Shown here piece by piece: positions 53,270-61,499 of a stretch of DNA of 64,000 nt (the stretch's first letter is position 1; the number at the start of each line of letters is the position of its first letter). This DNA is from Ideonella_A intermedia_A. Its GTDB lineage: Bacteria > Pseudomonadota > Gammaproteobacteria > Burkholderiales > Burkholderiaceae_C. The position numbers and the translations under genes are program-made. The notes under the pieces are model-generated. The model worked only from the letters and a program-made list of their open reading frames with translations. It did no database searches and was not told the origin of the DNA. The stretch spans positions 85,390 through 149,389 of the forward strand of contig CALRPU020000008.1 in the NCBI GenBank assembly GCA_943370175.1. The letters are read 5' to 3'.

Positions 53270-55861
53270 TCACACCGTGACGCCCTTTGCGGTTTCGGCG
53301 TACTCCTCGATCTGGTCGAAGTTCAGGTATTTGTAGATCGATGCACCGTCCTGGTTCACGATGCCCATGGCCTCGTGGTACTCGGCCACGGTGGGGATCT
53401 TGCCCAGCTTGGACGCGATGGCCGCCAGCTCGGCCGAGGCCAGAAACACGTTGGTGTTCTTGCCCAGGCGGTTCGGGAAGTTGCGGGTGCTGGTGCTGAC
53501 CACGGTGGCGCCTTCGCGCACCTGGGCCTGGTTGCCCATGCACAGGCTGCAGCCGGGCATCTCGGTGCGGGCACCGGCGGCGCCAAAGTTGGCGTAGTGA
53601 CCTTCCTTGATCAGCTCGCTCTCGTCCATCTTGGTCGGCGGCGCGACCCACAGCTTGACCGGGATGTCACGGCTGCCGCCCAGCAGCTTGGCCGCCGCGC
53701 GGAAGTGGCCGATGTTGGTCATGCAGCTGCCGATGAAGGCCTCGTCGATCTTGGTGCCCGCCACTTCGCTGAGCGTCTTGGCGTCGTCCGGGTCGTTCGG
53801 GCAGCACAGGATGGGTTCCTTGATGTCGGCCAGGTCGATCTCGATGACGGCGGCGTACTCGGCGTCCCGGTCGGCTTCCAGCAGCTGCGGGTCGGCCAGC
53901 CAGGCCTCGACCTTCTTGATGCGGCGCTCCAGGGTGCGCTTGTCGGCGTAGCCGTCGGCGATCATGTTCTTCATCAGCACGATGTTGCTGGTGAGGTATT
54001 CCTTGATCGGCGCCGGGTTCAGCTTGATGGTGCAGCCGGCGGCGCTGCGTTCGGCCGAAGCGTCGCTGAGCTCGAAGGCTTGTTCCACCTTCAGGTCGGG
54101 CAGGCCTTCGATCTCGAGGATGCGGCCGCTGAAGATGTTCTTCTTGCCGGCCTTGGCCACGGTCAGCAGACCCGCCTTGATGGCGTACAGCGGGATGGCG
54201 TGCACCAGGTCGCGCAGGGTCACGCCCGGCTGCATCTGGCCCTTGAAGCGCACCAGCACGCTTTCCGGCATGTCCAGCGGCATCACGCCCGTGGCGGCGC
54301 CGAAGGCGACCAGGCCCGAGCCGGCGGGGAAGCTGATGCCGATCGGGAAGCGGGTGTGGCTGTCGCCGCCGGTGCCCACGGTGTCGGGCAGCAGCAGGCG
54401 GTTCAGCCAGCTGTGGATCACGCCGTCGCCCGGGCGCAGGGCCACGCCGCCGCGGTTGCTGATGAAGGCGGGCAGCTCGCGGTGGGTCTTGACGTCCACC
54501 GGCTTCGGGTAGGCCGCGGTGTGGCAGAACGACTGCATCACCAGGTCGGCGCTGAAGCCCAGGCAGGCCAGGTCCTTCAGCTCGTCGCGGGTCATCGGGC
54601 CGGTGGTGTCCTGGCTGCCCACGGTGGTCATCTTGGGCTCGCAGTAGGTGCCCGGGCGCACGCCCTGGCCTTCCGGCAGGCCGACGGCGCGGCCCACCAT
54701 CTTCTGCGCCAGCGTGAAGCCGGCCTTCGTCGCCACCGGCGGCTGCGGCAGGCGGAAAGCGGTGCTGGCCGGCAGGCCCAGGAACTCGCGCGCCTTGGCG
54801 GTCAACGAGCGGCCGATGATCAGGTTGATGCGGCCGCCGGCGCGCACCTCGTCGAACAGCACGTCGCTGCGCAGCTTGAACTCGGTGACGACCTCGCCAC
54901 CTTGGGTGATCTTGCCGTCGTAGGGGTGGATGTCGATGACGTCACCCATCTCCAGCTTGCTGACGTCCACTTCGATGGGCAGGGCGCCCGAATCTTCCTG
55001 CGTGTTGAAGAAGATCGGCGCGATCTTGCCGCCCAGCGTCACGCCACCAAAGCGCTTGTTCGGCACAAAGGGAATGTCCTGGCCGGTGGCCCAGATGACG
55101 CTGTTGGTGGCGCTCTTGCGGCTGCTGCCGGTGCCCACCACGTCGCCCACGTAGGCGACCAGGTGGCCCTTGGCCTTCAGGTCGTCGATGAACTTCATCG
55201 GGCCGCGCTTGCCGTCTTCCTCGGGCTTGAAGGCCGCGCCGTCGCGGGTGTTCTTCAGCATCGCGAGGTAGTGCAGCGGGATGTCCGGGCGGCTCCAGGC
55301 GTCGGGGGCCGGGCTCAGGTCGTCGGTGTTGGTCTCGCCGGGCACCTTGAACACGGTGACGGTGATGGTCTTGGCCACCTCGGGGCGGCTCGTGAACCAC
55401 TCGGCGTCGGCCCAGCTCTTCATGACCTCCTGGGCGCGGGCGTTGCCGGCCTTCGCCTTCTCGGCCACGTCGTTGAAGAAGTCGAACATCAGCAGGGTCT
55501 TCTTCAGGCCCTCGGCCGCCACGCCGGCCACCTCGGCGTCGTCGAGCAACTCGATCAGCGGGTGCACGTTGTAGCCGCCCACCATGGTGCCCAGCAGCTC
55601 GGTGGCCTTGGCTTTGCTGATCAGCGCGACGCTCAGGTCGCCGTGCGCCACCGCGGCCAGGAAGCTGGCCTTGACCTTGGCCGCGTCGTCCACACCCGGG
55701 GGCACGCGGTGGGTCAGCAGGTCGAGCAGGAAGGCGTCCTCGCCGGCCGGCGGGGCCTTGATCAGCTCGATCAGCTCGGCCACCTGCTTGGCGTCCAGCG
55801 GCAGCGGAGGAATGCCAAGCGCGGCGCGTTCGGCGGCATGTTGTCGGTAGGCTTGCAGCAT
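53270..55861 (-). CDS. acnB: Aconitate hydratase B
   Basis: An 863-residue bifunctional aconitase / 2-methylisocitrate dehydratase of the AcnB type. The N-terminal HEAT-like domain begins MLQAYRQHAAERAALGIPPL, matching AcnB. Domain 4 comes next (GDVVGTGSSRKSATNSVIW), then the catalytic part with TVGTGGDSHTRFPIGISFP, FIGSCMTNIGHFR (first cluster Cys) and MPGCSLCMGNQAQV (other two). An upstream GTG would add 22 residues and is rejected because the family N-terminus starts at the ATG and TGGAGA lies eight bases before it. Terminator downstream. Confidence 0.97.
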   Translation of the reverse strand: MLQAYRQHAAERAALGIPPLPLDAKQVAELIELIKAPPAGEDAFLLDLLTHRVPPGVDDAAKVKASFLAAVAHGDLSVALISKAKATELLGTMVGGYNVHPLIELLDDAEVAGVAAEGLKKTLLMFDFFNDVAEKAKAGNARAQEVMKSWADAEWFTSRPEVAKTITVTVFKVPGETNTDDLSPAPDAWSRPDIPLHYLAMLKNTRDGAAFKPEEDGKRGPMKFIDDLKAKGHLVAYVGDVVGTGSSRKSATNSVIWATGQDIPFVPNKRFGGVTLGGKIAPIFFNTQEDSGALPIEVDVSKLEMGDVIDIHPYDGKITQGGEVVTEFKLRSDVLFDEVRAGGRINLIIGRSLTAKAREFLGLPASTAFRLPQPPVATKAGFTLAQKMVGRAVGLPEGQGVRPGTYCEPKMTTVGSQDTTGPMTRDELKDLACLGFSADLVMQSFCHTAAYPKPVDVKTHRELPAFISNRGGVALRPGDGVIHSWLNRLLLPDTVGTGGDSHTRFPIGISFPAGSGLVAFGAATGVMPLDMPESVLVRFKGQMQPGVTLRDLVHAIPLYAIKAGLLTVAKAGKKNIFSGRILEIEGLPDLKVEQAFELSDASAERSAAGCTIKLNPAPIKEYLTSNIVLMKNMIADGYADKRTLERRIKKVEAWLADPQLLEADRDAEYAAVIEIDLADIKEPILCCPNDPDDAKTLSEVAGTKIDEAFIGSCMTNIGHFRAAAKLLGGSRDIPVKLWVAPPTKMDESELIKEGHYANFGAAGARTEMPGCSLCMGNQAQVREGATVVSTSTRNFPNRLGKNTNVFLASAELAAIASKLGKIPTVAEYHEAMGIVNQDGASIYKYLNFDQIEEYAETAKGVTV

Positions 55862-55919
55862 CGTGGGGTCTCCAGTGAATGCGTTGGGTGGGGTGGGATC
55901 GGGCTGAGGAACAACCAGT

Positions 55920-56345
55920 TCAGCCACTGCCGGGCTCGATCAACTTGAGCCCCTTGAAGTACTCGCGGAAAAAGGCCGCGTCCCGGGTGATCAGGCCCTC
56001 GCACTGCAGCATGGCGTGGGCGCCGACCAGAAAGTCGGCCAGCGCGCGGGGCGGGTTCTTGTTCAGGCCTTCGGTGAGCAGGCGCTGGGTGTACTTGCGG
56101 CGCATCTCGCCGGCGCGCACGGCGGCACGCTGGTCGATGGCGGTGTAGCGCACGCCCATGTCGTCCAGCACGTCGATGACCAGCGAGCCCTGGCCGAGCG
56201 CGGCGGTGAGTTCGCTCAGCACCACCTCGCACACCACCACCGGGCCGCGGCTCAGCGCCAGCCGCAGGCAGGCCTCTGCCGCGTCGGCGCGGGGGTCGTC
56301 GCCCAGCAGGTCGATCAGGACCGGGGCGTCGATGGCGATGCTCAT
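55920..56345 (-). CDS. vapC: PIN-domain ribonuclease toxin (VapC-type)
   Basis: A 141-residue PIN nuclease. Acidic residues at the family positions are Asp6 (AIDAPVLIDLL), Glu45 (VVLSELTAAL), Asp104 (RALADFLVGAHA) and Asp122 (LITRDAAFFREYF), which together coordinate Mg/Mn. The preceding AbrB-type gene completes a VapBC toxin-antitoxin pair. The toxin would cleave tRNA or rRNA when free of antitoxin. Its start is 57 bases after the antitoxin stop, wider than the usual overlap. Its stop lies 58 bases ahead of the acnB start. Confidence 0.9.
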   Translation of the reverse strand: MSIAIDAPVLIDLLGDDPRADAAEACLRLALSRGPVVVCEVVLSELTAALGQGSLVIDVLDDMGVRYTAIDQRAAVRAGEMRRKYTQRLLTEGLNKNPPRALADFLVGAHAMLQCEGLITRDAAFFREYFKGLKLIEPGSG

Positions 56346-56402
56346 GGGTGGGGGGGCGAGCGGTGGGGTGGTGCGTGGCGAGCGTGCAGCGCGGGCGCTG
56401 GC

Positions 56403-56654
56403 TCAGGCGTCGCTTGCAGTGTCCGTGCCCGGCACGGCGCCGCGCAGGTCGCGCAGCAGGTCGTCGGTGGTGGTGCCGGCCGGCAGCTTGAATTTGCCGC
56501 GGGCTCGGGAGATGGCGTCGTCGACGTTCTTGCGCAGGATGATGCGGCCGCCGTCGAGTTCGACCTTCAGCACGCTGCCCTTGGTCAAACCCAGTGCATC
56601 GCGCACCGCTTTGGGCAAGGTGATCTGCCCGCGTTCGGCCACCGTGGCTTCCAT
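56403..56654 (-). CDS. vapB: AbrB/MazE-type antitoxin (VapB)
   Basis: An 83-residue protein. The swapped-hairpin AbrB DNA-binding domain is at residues 1-45: VAERGQITLPKAVRDALGL, GSVLKVELDGGRIILRKN. A flexible C-terminal part follows that would bind and neutralise the toxin. TGGAG sits nine bases before the ATG. A promoter with an overlapping inverted repeat lies just upstream, matching autorepression of toxin-antitoxin operons. Confidence 0.9.
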   Translation of the reverse strand: MEATVAERGQITLPKAVRDALGLTKGSVLKVELDGGRIILRKNVDDAISRARGKFKLPAGTTTDDLLRDLRGAVPGTDTASDA

Positions 56655-56669
56655 CGTCGGCTCCAGAAA

Positions 56670-56708
56670 GTATGCATGAATTCTACATACCTTCCAGGCC
56701 GTACTCAA
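56670..56708 (-). promoter_or_regulatory. vapBC promoter with overlapping operator
   Basis: On the minus strand a -35 TTGAGT (56703-56708) and a -10 TAGAAT (56680-56685) are separated by exactly 17 bases. A GTATG...CATAC inverted repeat (56670-56690) covers the -10 box, a suitable place for VapB(C) autorepression. This AT-rich patch stands out from the surrounding GC-rich sequence. Confidence 0.72.
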
Positions 56709-56766
56709 GGGATTACCCGAGCCTTGGCCCGCCGGCCCAGCGGCCGGCCCGGGCGAGGCGGCCGGG

Positions 56767-57594
56767 TCAGCGGGGCGTGGTGGGTGCCGAGGCGGCGCCG
56801 CTCGCCGGGGGTGGCGCGAAGGACGGCAGCGCCGAGGTCGACGCGCCCGGCGTGTAGGCGCCCGCTGGCGCTGACCCCGGCGGGGTGGCCGCGGGCAACG
56901 GCGCTGCCGCGGCCGCGCCAGGGGGGGTGGGCGTGCCCAGCAAGGCACTGTTCGGCACCATCGCCCCGCTGGCCGCCGCGGCGGCGGTGGCGGCCGCGGT
57001 GGCCGCGGCCAGCGCCTGGGCCTGGCGCTGCGCCGGGTGGGTGCAGGCGTCCACCATGCGCCGCCCGGCCTTGGTGTTCATCATCATCGACTTCACGGGG
57101 ATCTGAAGCCAGACCACGCCCGCCTTGGTGTCGACCAGGCGCACGGCGCCAGTGGTGGTTTCCTCCGGCACCATGGTGTAGGTGGTGCTGTTGAAGCGCA
57201 CGCGGAAGGTGCCGGGCAGCGTGGTGTGGCGTTCCACCGCCACCGTCTGGTTGAACTCGCAGTCGGCGACGCCGGTGTAGACCGTTTCGGCCACGGCGAG
57301 CTGGGCGTCGCTGAGCGCGGGCACGGCCGGGCCCTTGGGCGGGGCGCTGGGTTTGCTGGCGGCTTTGGCGGACGGTTTGCTGGCCGGCTTGTTCGACGAT
57401 TTGGCGGCCGGCTTGGCCGTGGATTTGGCCGAGGACTTGGCCGAAGCGGCGGGGGTGCCTTTGCCGGTGGCCGCGTGGGCGGCGGGCCAGGGCGCCAGCA
57501 ACAACACGGTGGCCATCGCGGTGGCCGTGACTTTGGCCGTGACCGCGGCGGTCTGGCCTGCCGCGCTCAGTCCGCGGCATGGGGGGGCGATCAT
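56767..57594 (-). CDS. Secreted hypothetical protein with Lys/Ala/Pro-rich linker
   Basis: A 275-residue protein I do not recognise by function. An export signal (VTATAMATVLLLAPWPAAHA) is followed by a Lys/Ser/Ala/Pro repeat tract (about 45-85, SAKS, TAKP, SNKP, SKPS units), then a compact region (about 90-185) with two Cys (VADCEFNQTVAVERH and MVDACTHPAQ) that could pair, and a low-complexity Ala/Pro/Gly tail. The compact region looks like a single beta-rich domain (RVRFNSTTYTMVPEETT, AGVVWLQIPVKSMM). The linker suggests it spans or sticks to the cell wall. ATG 57594 follows AGGAACC; an upstream TTG is rejected. Confidence 0.75.
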   Translation of the reverse strand: MIAPPCRGLSAAGQTAAVTAKVTATAMATVLLLAPWPAAHAATGKGTPAASAKSSAKSTAKPAAKSSNKPASKPSAKAASKPSAPPKGPAVPALSDAQLAVAETVYTGVADCEFNQTVAVERHTTLPGTFRVRFNSTTYTMVPEETTTGAVRLVDTKAGVVWLQIPVKSMMMNTKAGRRMVDACTHPAQRQAQALAAATAAATAAAAASGAMVPNSALLGTPTPPGAAAAAPLPAATPPGSAPAGAYTPGASTSALPSFAPPPASGAASAPTTPR

Positions 57595-57695
57595 CAAGGT
57601 TCCTGTCTCCGTTCTGCGCAATTCACGCGGCGAACATCACCGCGGAACACCACTGAGGGGGATTGTCGCGGAGTGAAGCGAAGATGGAATCGGGC

Positions 57696-58748
57696 TTACC
57701 TGCCCTGGGCAAACCACGCGGCGCTGACCTCGGCCGGCAGTTGGGTGCCGCCCGCGTAAGAGGTGTTATGGGCCCGTTCGATCACTTGCCAGAAGTAACG
57801 GTAGCTGGCGCGGTCGTGCAGGGTGTCGTCGTGGCGGATCGGGGCCCAATGGGCCGCTTGCGCGGCCTGAATGATCTCGATGGCCTGGTCCACCTCGGCG
57901 GCGCTGGGGGTGAAGGCTTCGACGATGGGCTCGATCTGGGCCGGGTGAATGCTCCACATCCGGGTGTAACCGAACTGGCGCGCTGCGCGGCTGGCGGCTT
58001 CGTGCAAGGCGGCGGTGCGCTTGAACTCGGTGACCACGCAGTGCGACGGGACCTTGCCATGGGCGTGGCAAGCCGCGGCCAGTTCCAGCTTGGCGCGCAC
58101 GACCAGCGGGTGGCTGAATTGGCCCTCCACCCCCATCGCGCTCTGCGGGATGGCGCCCCGGTGGGCGGACACGAAGTCCATCAGCCCGAAGGACAAGGAC
58201 TCGATGCGTGGGTGGGCTGCCAGGGCGTCCACCTCGCGCAGGCCGCCGTGGGTTTCAATCAAGGCGTGCAGCGGAATGCGCCGGGTCAACCCCGCGGCGT
58301 GGGCGGCCGCGTCCACCGTGTCGGCGGCGCGCTGCAGGTCGGCCACGCCGCGCACTTTCGGCACCATCAGGTAGGCGCAACGCGCGCCGGCTTGGGCCAC
58401 CAGCGTGTGGGCCACCGCCTCGAATGCCGGGTGGTCGACGGCCAGCAGCCGCGCTCCGACGCGCCCATGGCGGTTGCCGCTGGCGTTGATCAGCTCGGCG
58501 ATCAGCACCGCGTGTTCGGCCTCGGCGCCCACCGGCGCGCCGTCCTCGTTGTCCAGCGTGACGTCGAACACCGGGCCCATCTCGGCCTGCAGCGCCAGGC
58601 TTTTGCGCATGCGGGCTTCTACGCCGGAATAGTGGTCGCACACCGGCAGCCGCAGTGGGGTGTCGCCCGCCTCGAAAAGGGCGTCCCGCGGGTGCATCGG
58701 GGCGTGGGGCGCGGGCTTGGCCAAGGTGGGGTCGGTGGGAGGGAGCAT
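57696..58748 (-). CDS. HpcH/HpaI-type CoA ester lyase (CitE-like)
   Basis: A 350-residue TIM-barrel enzyme of the citrate lyase beta / malyl-CoA lyase group. The metal and substrate residues are visible in VFDVTLDNEDGAPV (Glu/Asp pair), YLMVPKVRGVADLQ, ALIETHGGLREV and FGLMDFVSAHRGA. It could act on citramalyl-, malyl- or beta-methylmalyl-CoA. It sits between the secreted hypothetical and mdh, close to other TCA genes. ATG 58748 is preferred over a TTG six codons upstream. The specific substrate is not determined. Confidence 0.88.
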   Translation of the reverse strand: MLPPTDPTLAKPAPHAPMHPRDALFEAGDTPLRLPVCDHYSGVEARMRKSLALQAEMGPVFDVTLDNEDGAPVGAEAEHAVLIAELINASGNRHGRVGARLLAVDHPAFEAVAHTLVAQAGARCAYLMVPKVRGVADLQRAADTVDAAAHAAGLTRRIPLHALIETHGGLREVDALAAHPRIESLSFGLMDFVSAHRGAIPQSAMGVEGQFSHPLVVRAKLELAAACHAHGKVPSHCVVTEFKRTAALHEAASRAARQFGYTRMWSIHPAQIEPIVEAFTPSAAEVDQAIEIIQAAQAAHWAPIRHDDTLHDRASYRYFWQVIERAHNTSYAGGTQLPAEVSAAWFAQGR

Positions 58749-58764
58749 GGTCGTTGAATGCAAC

Positions 58765-58798
58765 AAGGGCCATCGACGCTGCTGCGCCGACGGCCCTT
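58765..58798 (-). terminator. Imperfect hairpin between mdh and the CitE-like gene
   Basis: AAGGGCC and GGCCCTT arms are extended by TCG/CGA and CG/CG pairs with single mismatches, closing a CTGCTG loop. On the minus strand the tail reads GTTGCATT, a weak U-tract. It begins about 40 bases past the mdh stop, so it may end the mdh transcript or act as an attenuator before the next gene. Confidence 0.5.
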
Positions 58799-58837
58799 GG
58801 GGTCATTGGGCGGCTCGCCGGGGCGGGCCGTGGTCCG

Positions 58838-59824
58838 TCACAGCAGGTGCTTCACGCCGTCCTGCTCGCCTTGCAGCTCGGCCAGGGTCTTGTTGATGCA
58901 CTCTTGCGAGAAGGCGTCGATCGGCAGGCCGTCGACGATCTTGTACTGGCCGCCTTCGCAGGTGACCGGGTAGCCGAACATCACGTCCTTGGGGATGCCG
59001 TACTCGCCATTGCTCGGGATGCCCATGGTCACCCAAGCGCCGTTGGTGCCCAGGGCCCAGTCGCGCATGTGGTCGATGGCGGCATTGGCGGCCGAGGCGG
59101 CCGACGACACGCCGCGGGCCGCGATGATCGCCGCGCCGCGCTTGCCCACCGTGGGCAGGAAGGTCTCGGCGTTCCAGACTTGGTCGTTGATCATGTCCTT
59201 GACCAAGGCGCCGTCGATGGTGGCGAAGCGGTAGTCGGCGTACATCGTCGGCGAGTGATTGCCCCACACGGCCATCTTCTGGATCGACGACACCGGCTTG
59301 CCGGTCTTGGCGGCAATTTGGCTCAGGGCGCGGTTGTGGTCCAGGCGCAGCATGGCGGTGAAGTTTTCACGCGGCAGGTCCGGCGCGGACTTCATGGCGA
59401 TGTAGGCGTTGGTGTTGGCCGGGTTGCCGACCACCAGCACCTTGACGTTGCGGCTGGCCACGGCGTTCAGGGCCTTGCCCTGGGCGGTGAAGATCTGCGC
59501 GTTGGCGGCCAGCAGGTCAGCACGCTCCATGCCGGGGCCGCGCGGGCGGGCGCCCACCAGCAGGGCGTAGTCGGTGTCCTTGAAGGCGGTCATCGGGTCG
59601 CTGTGCGCTTCCATGCCGGCCAGCAGCGGGAAGGCGCAGTCTTCGAGTTCCATCATCACGCCCTTGAGCGCTTCTTGAGCCTTTTCGACCGGCACTTCCA
59701 GCAGTTGGAGGATGACCGGCTGGTCCTTGCCGAGCATTTCGCCCGAAGCAATGCGGAACAGCAGGGCGTAGCCGATCTGGCCAGCGGCGCCGGTCACGGC
59801 GACACGAACGGGGGATTTGCTCAT
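58838..59824 (-). CDS. mdh: Malate dehydrogenase
   Basis: A 328-residue NAD-dependent enzyme interconverting malate and oxaloacetate. GAAGQIGYALLFRIASGEML is the nucleotide-binding start; GNPANTNAYIAMKSAPDLP and MLRLDHNRALSQIA carry the catalytic Asp and substrate Arg; WGNHSPTMYADYRF holds the proton-relay His. Length and the N-terminus match the Burkholderiales cytosolic-type MDH. TGGAGA precedes the ATG by eight bases. Divergent from a GntR/UTRA regulator, with palindromes in the 334-base gap. Confidence 0.97.
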   Translation of the reverse strand: MSKSPVRVAVTGAAGQIGYALLFRIASGEMLGKDQPVILQLLEVPVEKAQEALKGVMMELEDCAFPLLAGMEAHSDPMTAFKDTDYALLVGARPRGPGMERADLLAANAQIFTAQGKALNAVASRNVKVLVVGNPANTNAYIAMKSAPDLPRENFTAMLRLDHNRALSQIAAKTGKPVSSIQKMAVWGNHSPTMYADYRFATIDGALVKDMINDQVWNAETFLPTVGKRGAAIIAARGVSSAASAANAAIDHMRDWALGTNGAWVTMGIPSNGEYGIPKDVMFGYPVTCEGGQYKIVDGLPIDAFSQECINKTLAELQGEQDGVKHLL

Positions 59825-59991
59825 CGGAATCTCCAGGGAATGCGGGAGGGTCTAGGAAGGAATCGGGTGGTTCAGCTCGGCAGACCATCGGGCGGGGCAG
59901 CGTGCTCGGGCCGGCGCGGCCAGCACACCGGGGCACCGGGGTGCCAAATCACCAAGCCGCCGAGTGTAAATCCGTGCCCTGACAGCCCACT

Positions 59992-60021
59992 TGCAACACC
60001 GCCTGCGCTGTCGGTGTTGCA
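59992..60021. promoter_or_regulatory. 10-bp inverted repeat in the mdh / GntR gap
   Basis: TGCAACACCG and CGGTGTTGCA are perfect 10-bp inverted arms separated by ten bases, so the half-sites lie two helical turns apart on the same face. It lies about 170 bases from the mdh ATG and 140 from the regulator ATG. The remainder of this 334-base gap holds no gene I can support. Confidence 0.55.
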
Positions 60022-60084
60022 GCACCGACGGCCAAACCACGCGCGGAGTCTAAGGGTCAACCCGGATCGGGTCAATGCTCTTCT

Positions 60085-60098
60085 GTCTTATAGAAGAC
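60085..60098. promoter_or_regulatory. Small palindrome ahead of the GntR/UTRA gene
   Basis: GTCTT-ATAG-AAGAC lies in an AT-rich patch about 60 bases before the regulator ATG. Its size is compatible with a GntR/HutC-family operator. It overlaps a possible -10 (TTATAG). Confidence 0.45.
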
Positions 60099-60158
60099 AT
60101 GAGTCAACTTTGACGTTTTTGCTTGAAACTTTGCCGATTGCTGTGCTGCAATACGGCC

Positions 60159-60968
60159 ATGCGCAGCACCTCGGGCACGCCCACACCCACGCCTGCCGCC
60201 GCCAATGGCGGCGCCGCGGTGGCTGTGGCCGACCTGGCTGCTTCGGTTGACAGCCCCTCGTTCAGCCCGCTTTACCGGCAAATCAAGGGGCTGATGACCC
60301 GCAGCCTGCAAGCCGGCGAATGGCGGCCCGGCGAGGCCATCCCGAGCGAGATTGAACTGGCCGCGCGCTTCAAAGTCAGCCAGGGCACGGTGCGCAAGGC
60401 GGTGGACGAACTGGCCACCGACAACCTGCTGGTGCGCCGCCAGGGCAAGGGCACCTTCGTGGCCACCCACGCCGAGCAGCAGATCCAGTACCGGTTCTTG
60501 CGGCTGGCCGCGGACGACGGCGTGGTCGAACGTCCGGAGCGCCATTTCATCGACTGCCGCCGCCTGCGCGCACCGGCCGACGTGGCCCGCCTGCTGGGCA
60601 TGAAAGCTGGTGACGCCGCGTTGCAGGTGCGCCGCGTGCTGTCCTTCAAGGGCAGCCCGGTGATCTTTGATGACATTTGGCTGCCGGGCAAACTGTTCAA
60701 GGGCCTGAGCGCCGAGCGGCTGACCGGGTACCGCGGTCCGATGTACGCGCTGTTCGAGACCGAGTTCGGCGTGCGCATGATCCGCGCCGAAGAAAAGATT
60801 CGCGCGGTCGGTGCCGACGCCGCCGCGGCGCAGGTGCTGGCCGTGGCCGAGGGCAGCCCCGTGCTCAGCGTCGAGCGGCTCTCGCTCACCTACGGCGACA
60901 AGCCGGTCGAATTGCGGCGCGGCCACTACCGCACCGAGGCGCATCACTACCGCAATGAACTGAATTGA
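60159..60968 (+). CDS. GntR/HutC-family regulator with UTRA domain
   Basis: A 269-residue transcription factor. After an Ala/Thr-rich N-terminus, residues about 45-115 form the winged helix (SPLYRQIKGLMTRSLQAGEW, PSEIELAARFKVSQGTVRKA, RRQGKGTFVATH), followed by a UTRA ligand domain (RRLRAPADVARLLGMKAGDA, RVLSFKGSPVIFDDIWLP, VLSVERLSLTYGDKPVELRR, GHYRTEAHHYRNEL). It lies between mdh and sdhC and points toward sdh, so it probably controls TCA genes on both sides. ATG 60159 is chosen over a TTG 12 codons upstream. Confidence 0.93.
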   Translation: MRSTSGTPTPTPAAANGGAAVAVADLAASVDSPSFSPLYRQIKGLMTRSLQAGEWRPGEAIPSEIELAARFKVSQGTVRKAVDELATDNLLVRRQGKGTFVATHAEQQIQYRFLRLAADDGVVERPERHFIDCRRLRAPADVARLLGMKAGDAALQVRRVLSFKGSPVIFDDIWLPGKLFKGLSAERLTGYRGPMYALFETEFGVRMIRAEEKIRAVGADAAAAQVLAVAEGSPVLSVERLSLTYGDKPVELRRGHYRTEAHHYRNELN

Positions 60969-61065
60969 GCATGCTGACGGTGGTGCCAGGCTTGTCCAGG
61001 CCGGTGCCGCTTTGCTGCGTTGCAATAAAATCCTCAGGTTTCCTCACGATCAGAAAAAGGCTGGC

Positions 61066-61488
61066 ATGGCTCTCCCCCTGAAGCAGCGTCCGGTGCACCG
61101 GAACATCCACGTCTCCCAGATCCTCAAGTACCGCCTGCCGCCAGCGGGGATCGTGTCGATCCTTCACCGCGTGAGCGGCGTGGGCATGTTCCTGATGATG
61201 CCGTTCATCATCTGGATGTTTGACAACAGCGTCACCTCCGAGGTGTCCTACGAGCGCTTCACGGCCGTCTTCAACGCCGGTGTCGGTGTCATCCCTGGCT
61301 GGTTGATCAAGGTCGTGGTCCTGGGCTTGATCTGGGCCTACCTGCACCATTTCATCGCCGGCGTTCGCCACCTCTACATGGACATGACACACGCGGTGAC
61401 CAGGGAATTCGGCCACACCAGCGCCGTGGTCACCTTGGCCCTGAGCGTGCTGCTCACCCTGGCCCTCGGCTACAAGCTGTTCTTCTGA
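61066..61488 (+). CDS. sdhC: Succinate dehydrogenase cytochrome b556 subunit
   Basis: A 140-residue membrane anchor with three hydrophobic segments. RPVHRNIHVSQILKYRLPPA, GIVSILHRVSGVGMFLMMPF (Ser/Arg of the quinone site) and AYLHHFIAGVRHLYMDMTH (haem-ligand His) are the SdhC signatures. AAAAAGG lies six bases before the ATG; a TTG further upstream is rejected. A TAAAAT -10-like box (61026-61031) precedes it without a good -35. First gene of sdhCDAB. Confidence 0.96.
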   Translation: MALPLKQRPVHRNIHVSQILKYRLPPAGIVSILHRVSGVGMFLMMPFIIWMFDNSVTSEVSYERFTAVFNAGVGVIPGWLIKVVVLGLIWAYLHHFIAGVRHLYMDMTHAVTREFGHTSAVVTLALSVLLTLALGYKLFF

Positions 61489-61499
61489 GATCCGACCCC

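Noticed and set aside
55862..55927. GTG start adding 22 residues to AcnB
   Set aside because: The AcnB family N-terminus and ribosome-binding site agree with the ATG at 55861.
53147..55948. Plus-strand open frame of over 900 codons opposite acnB
   Set aside because: It is antisense to a complete acnB and reads as Val/Gly/His/Gln-rich sequence with no motif. High-GC genes commonly leave such frames open.
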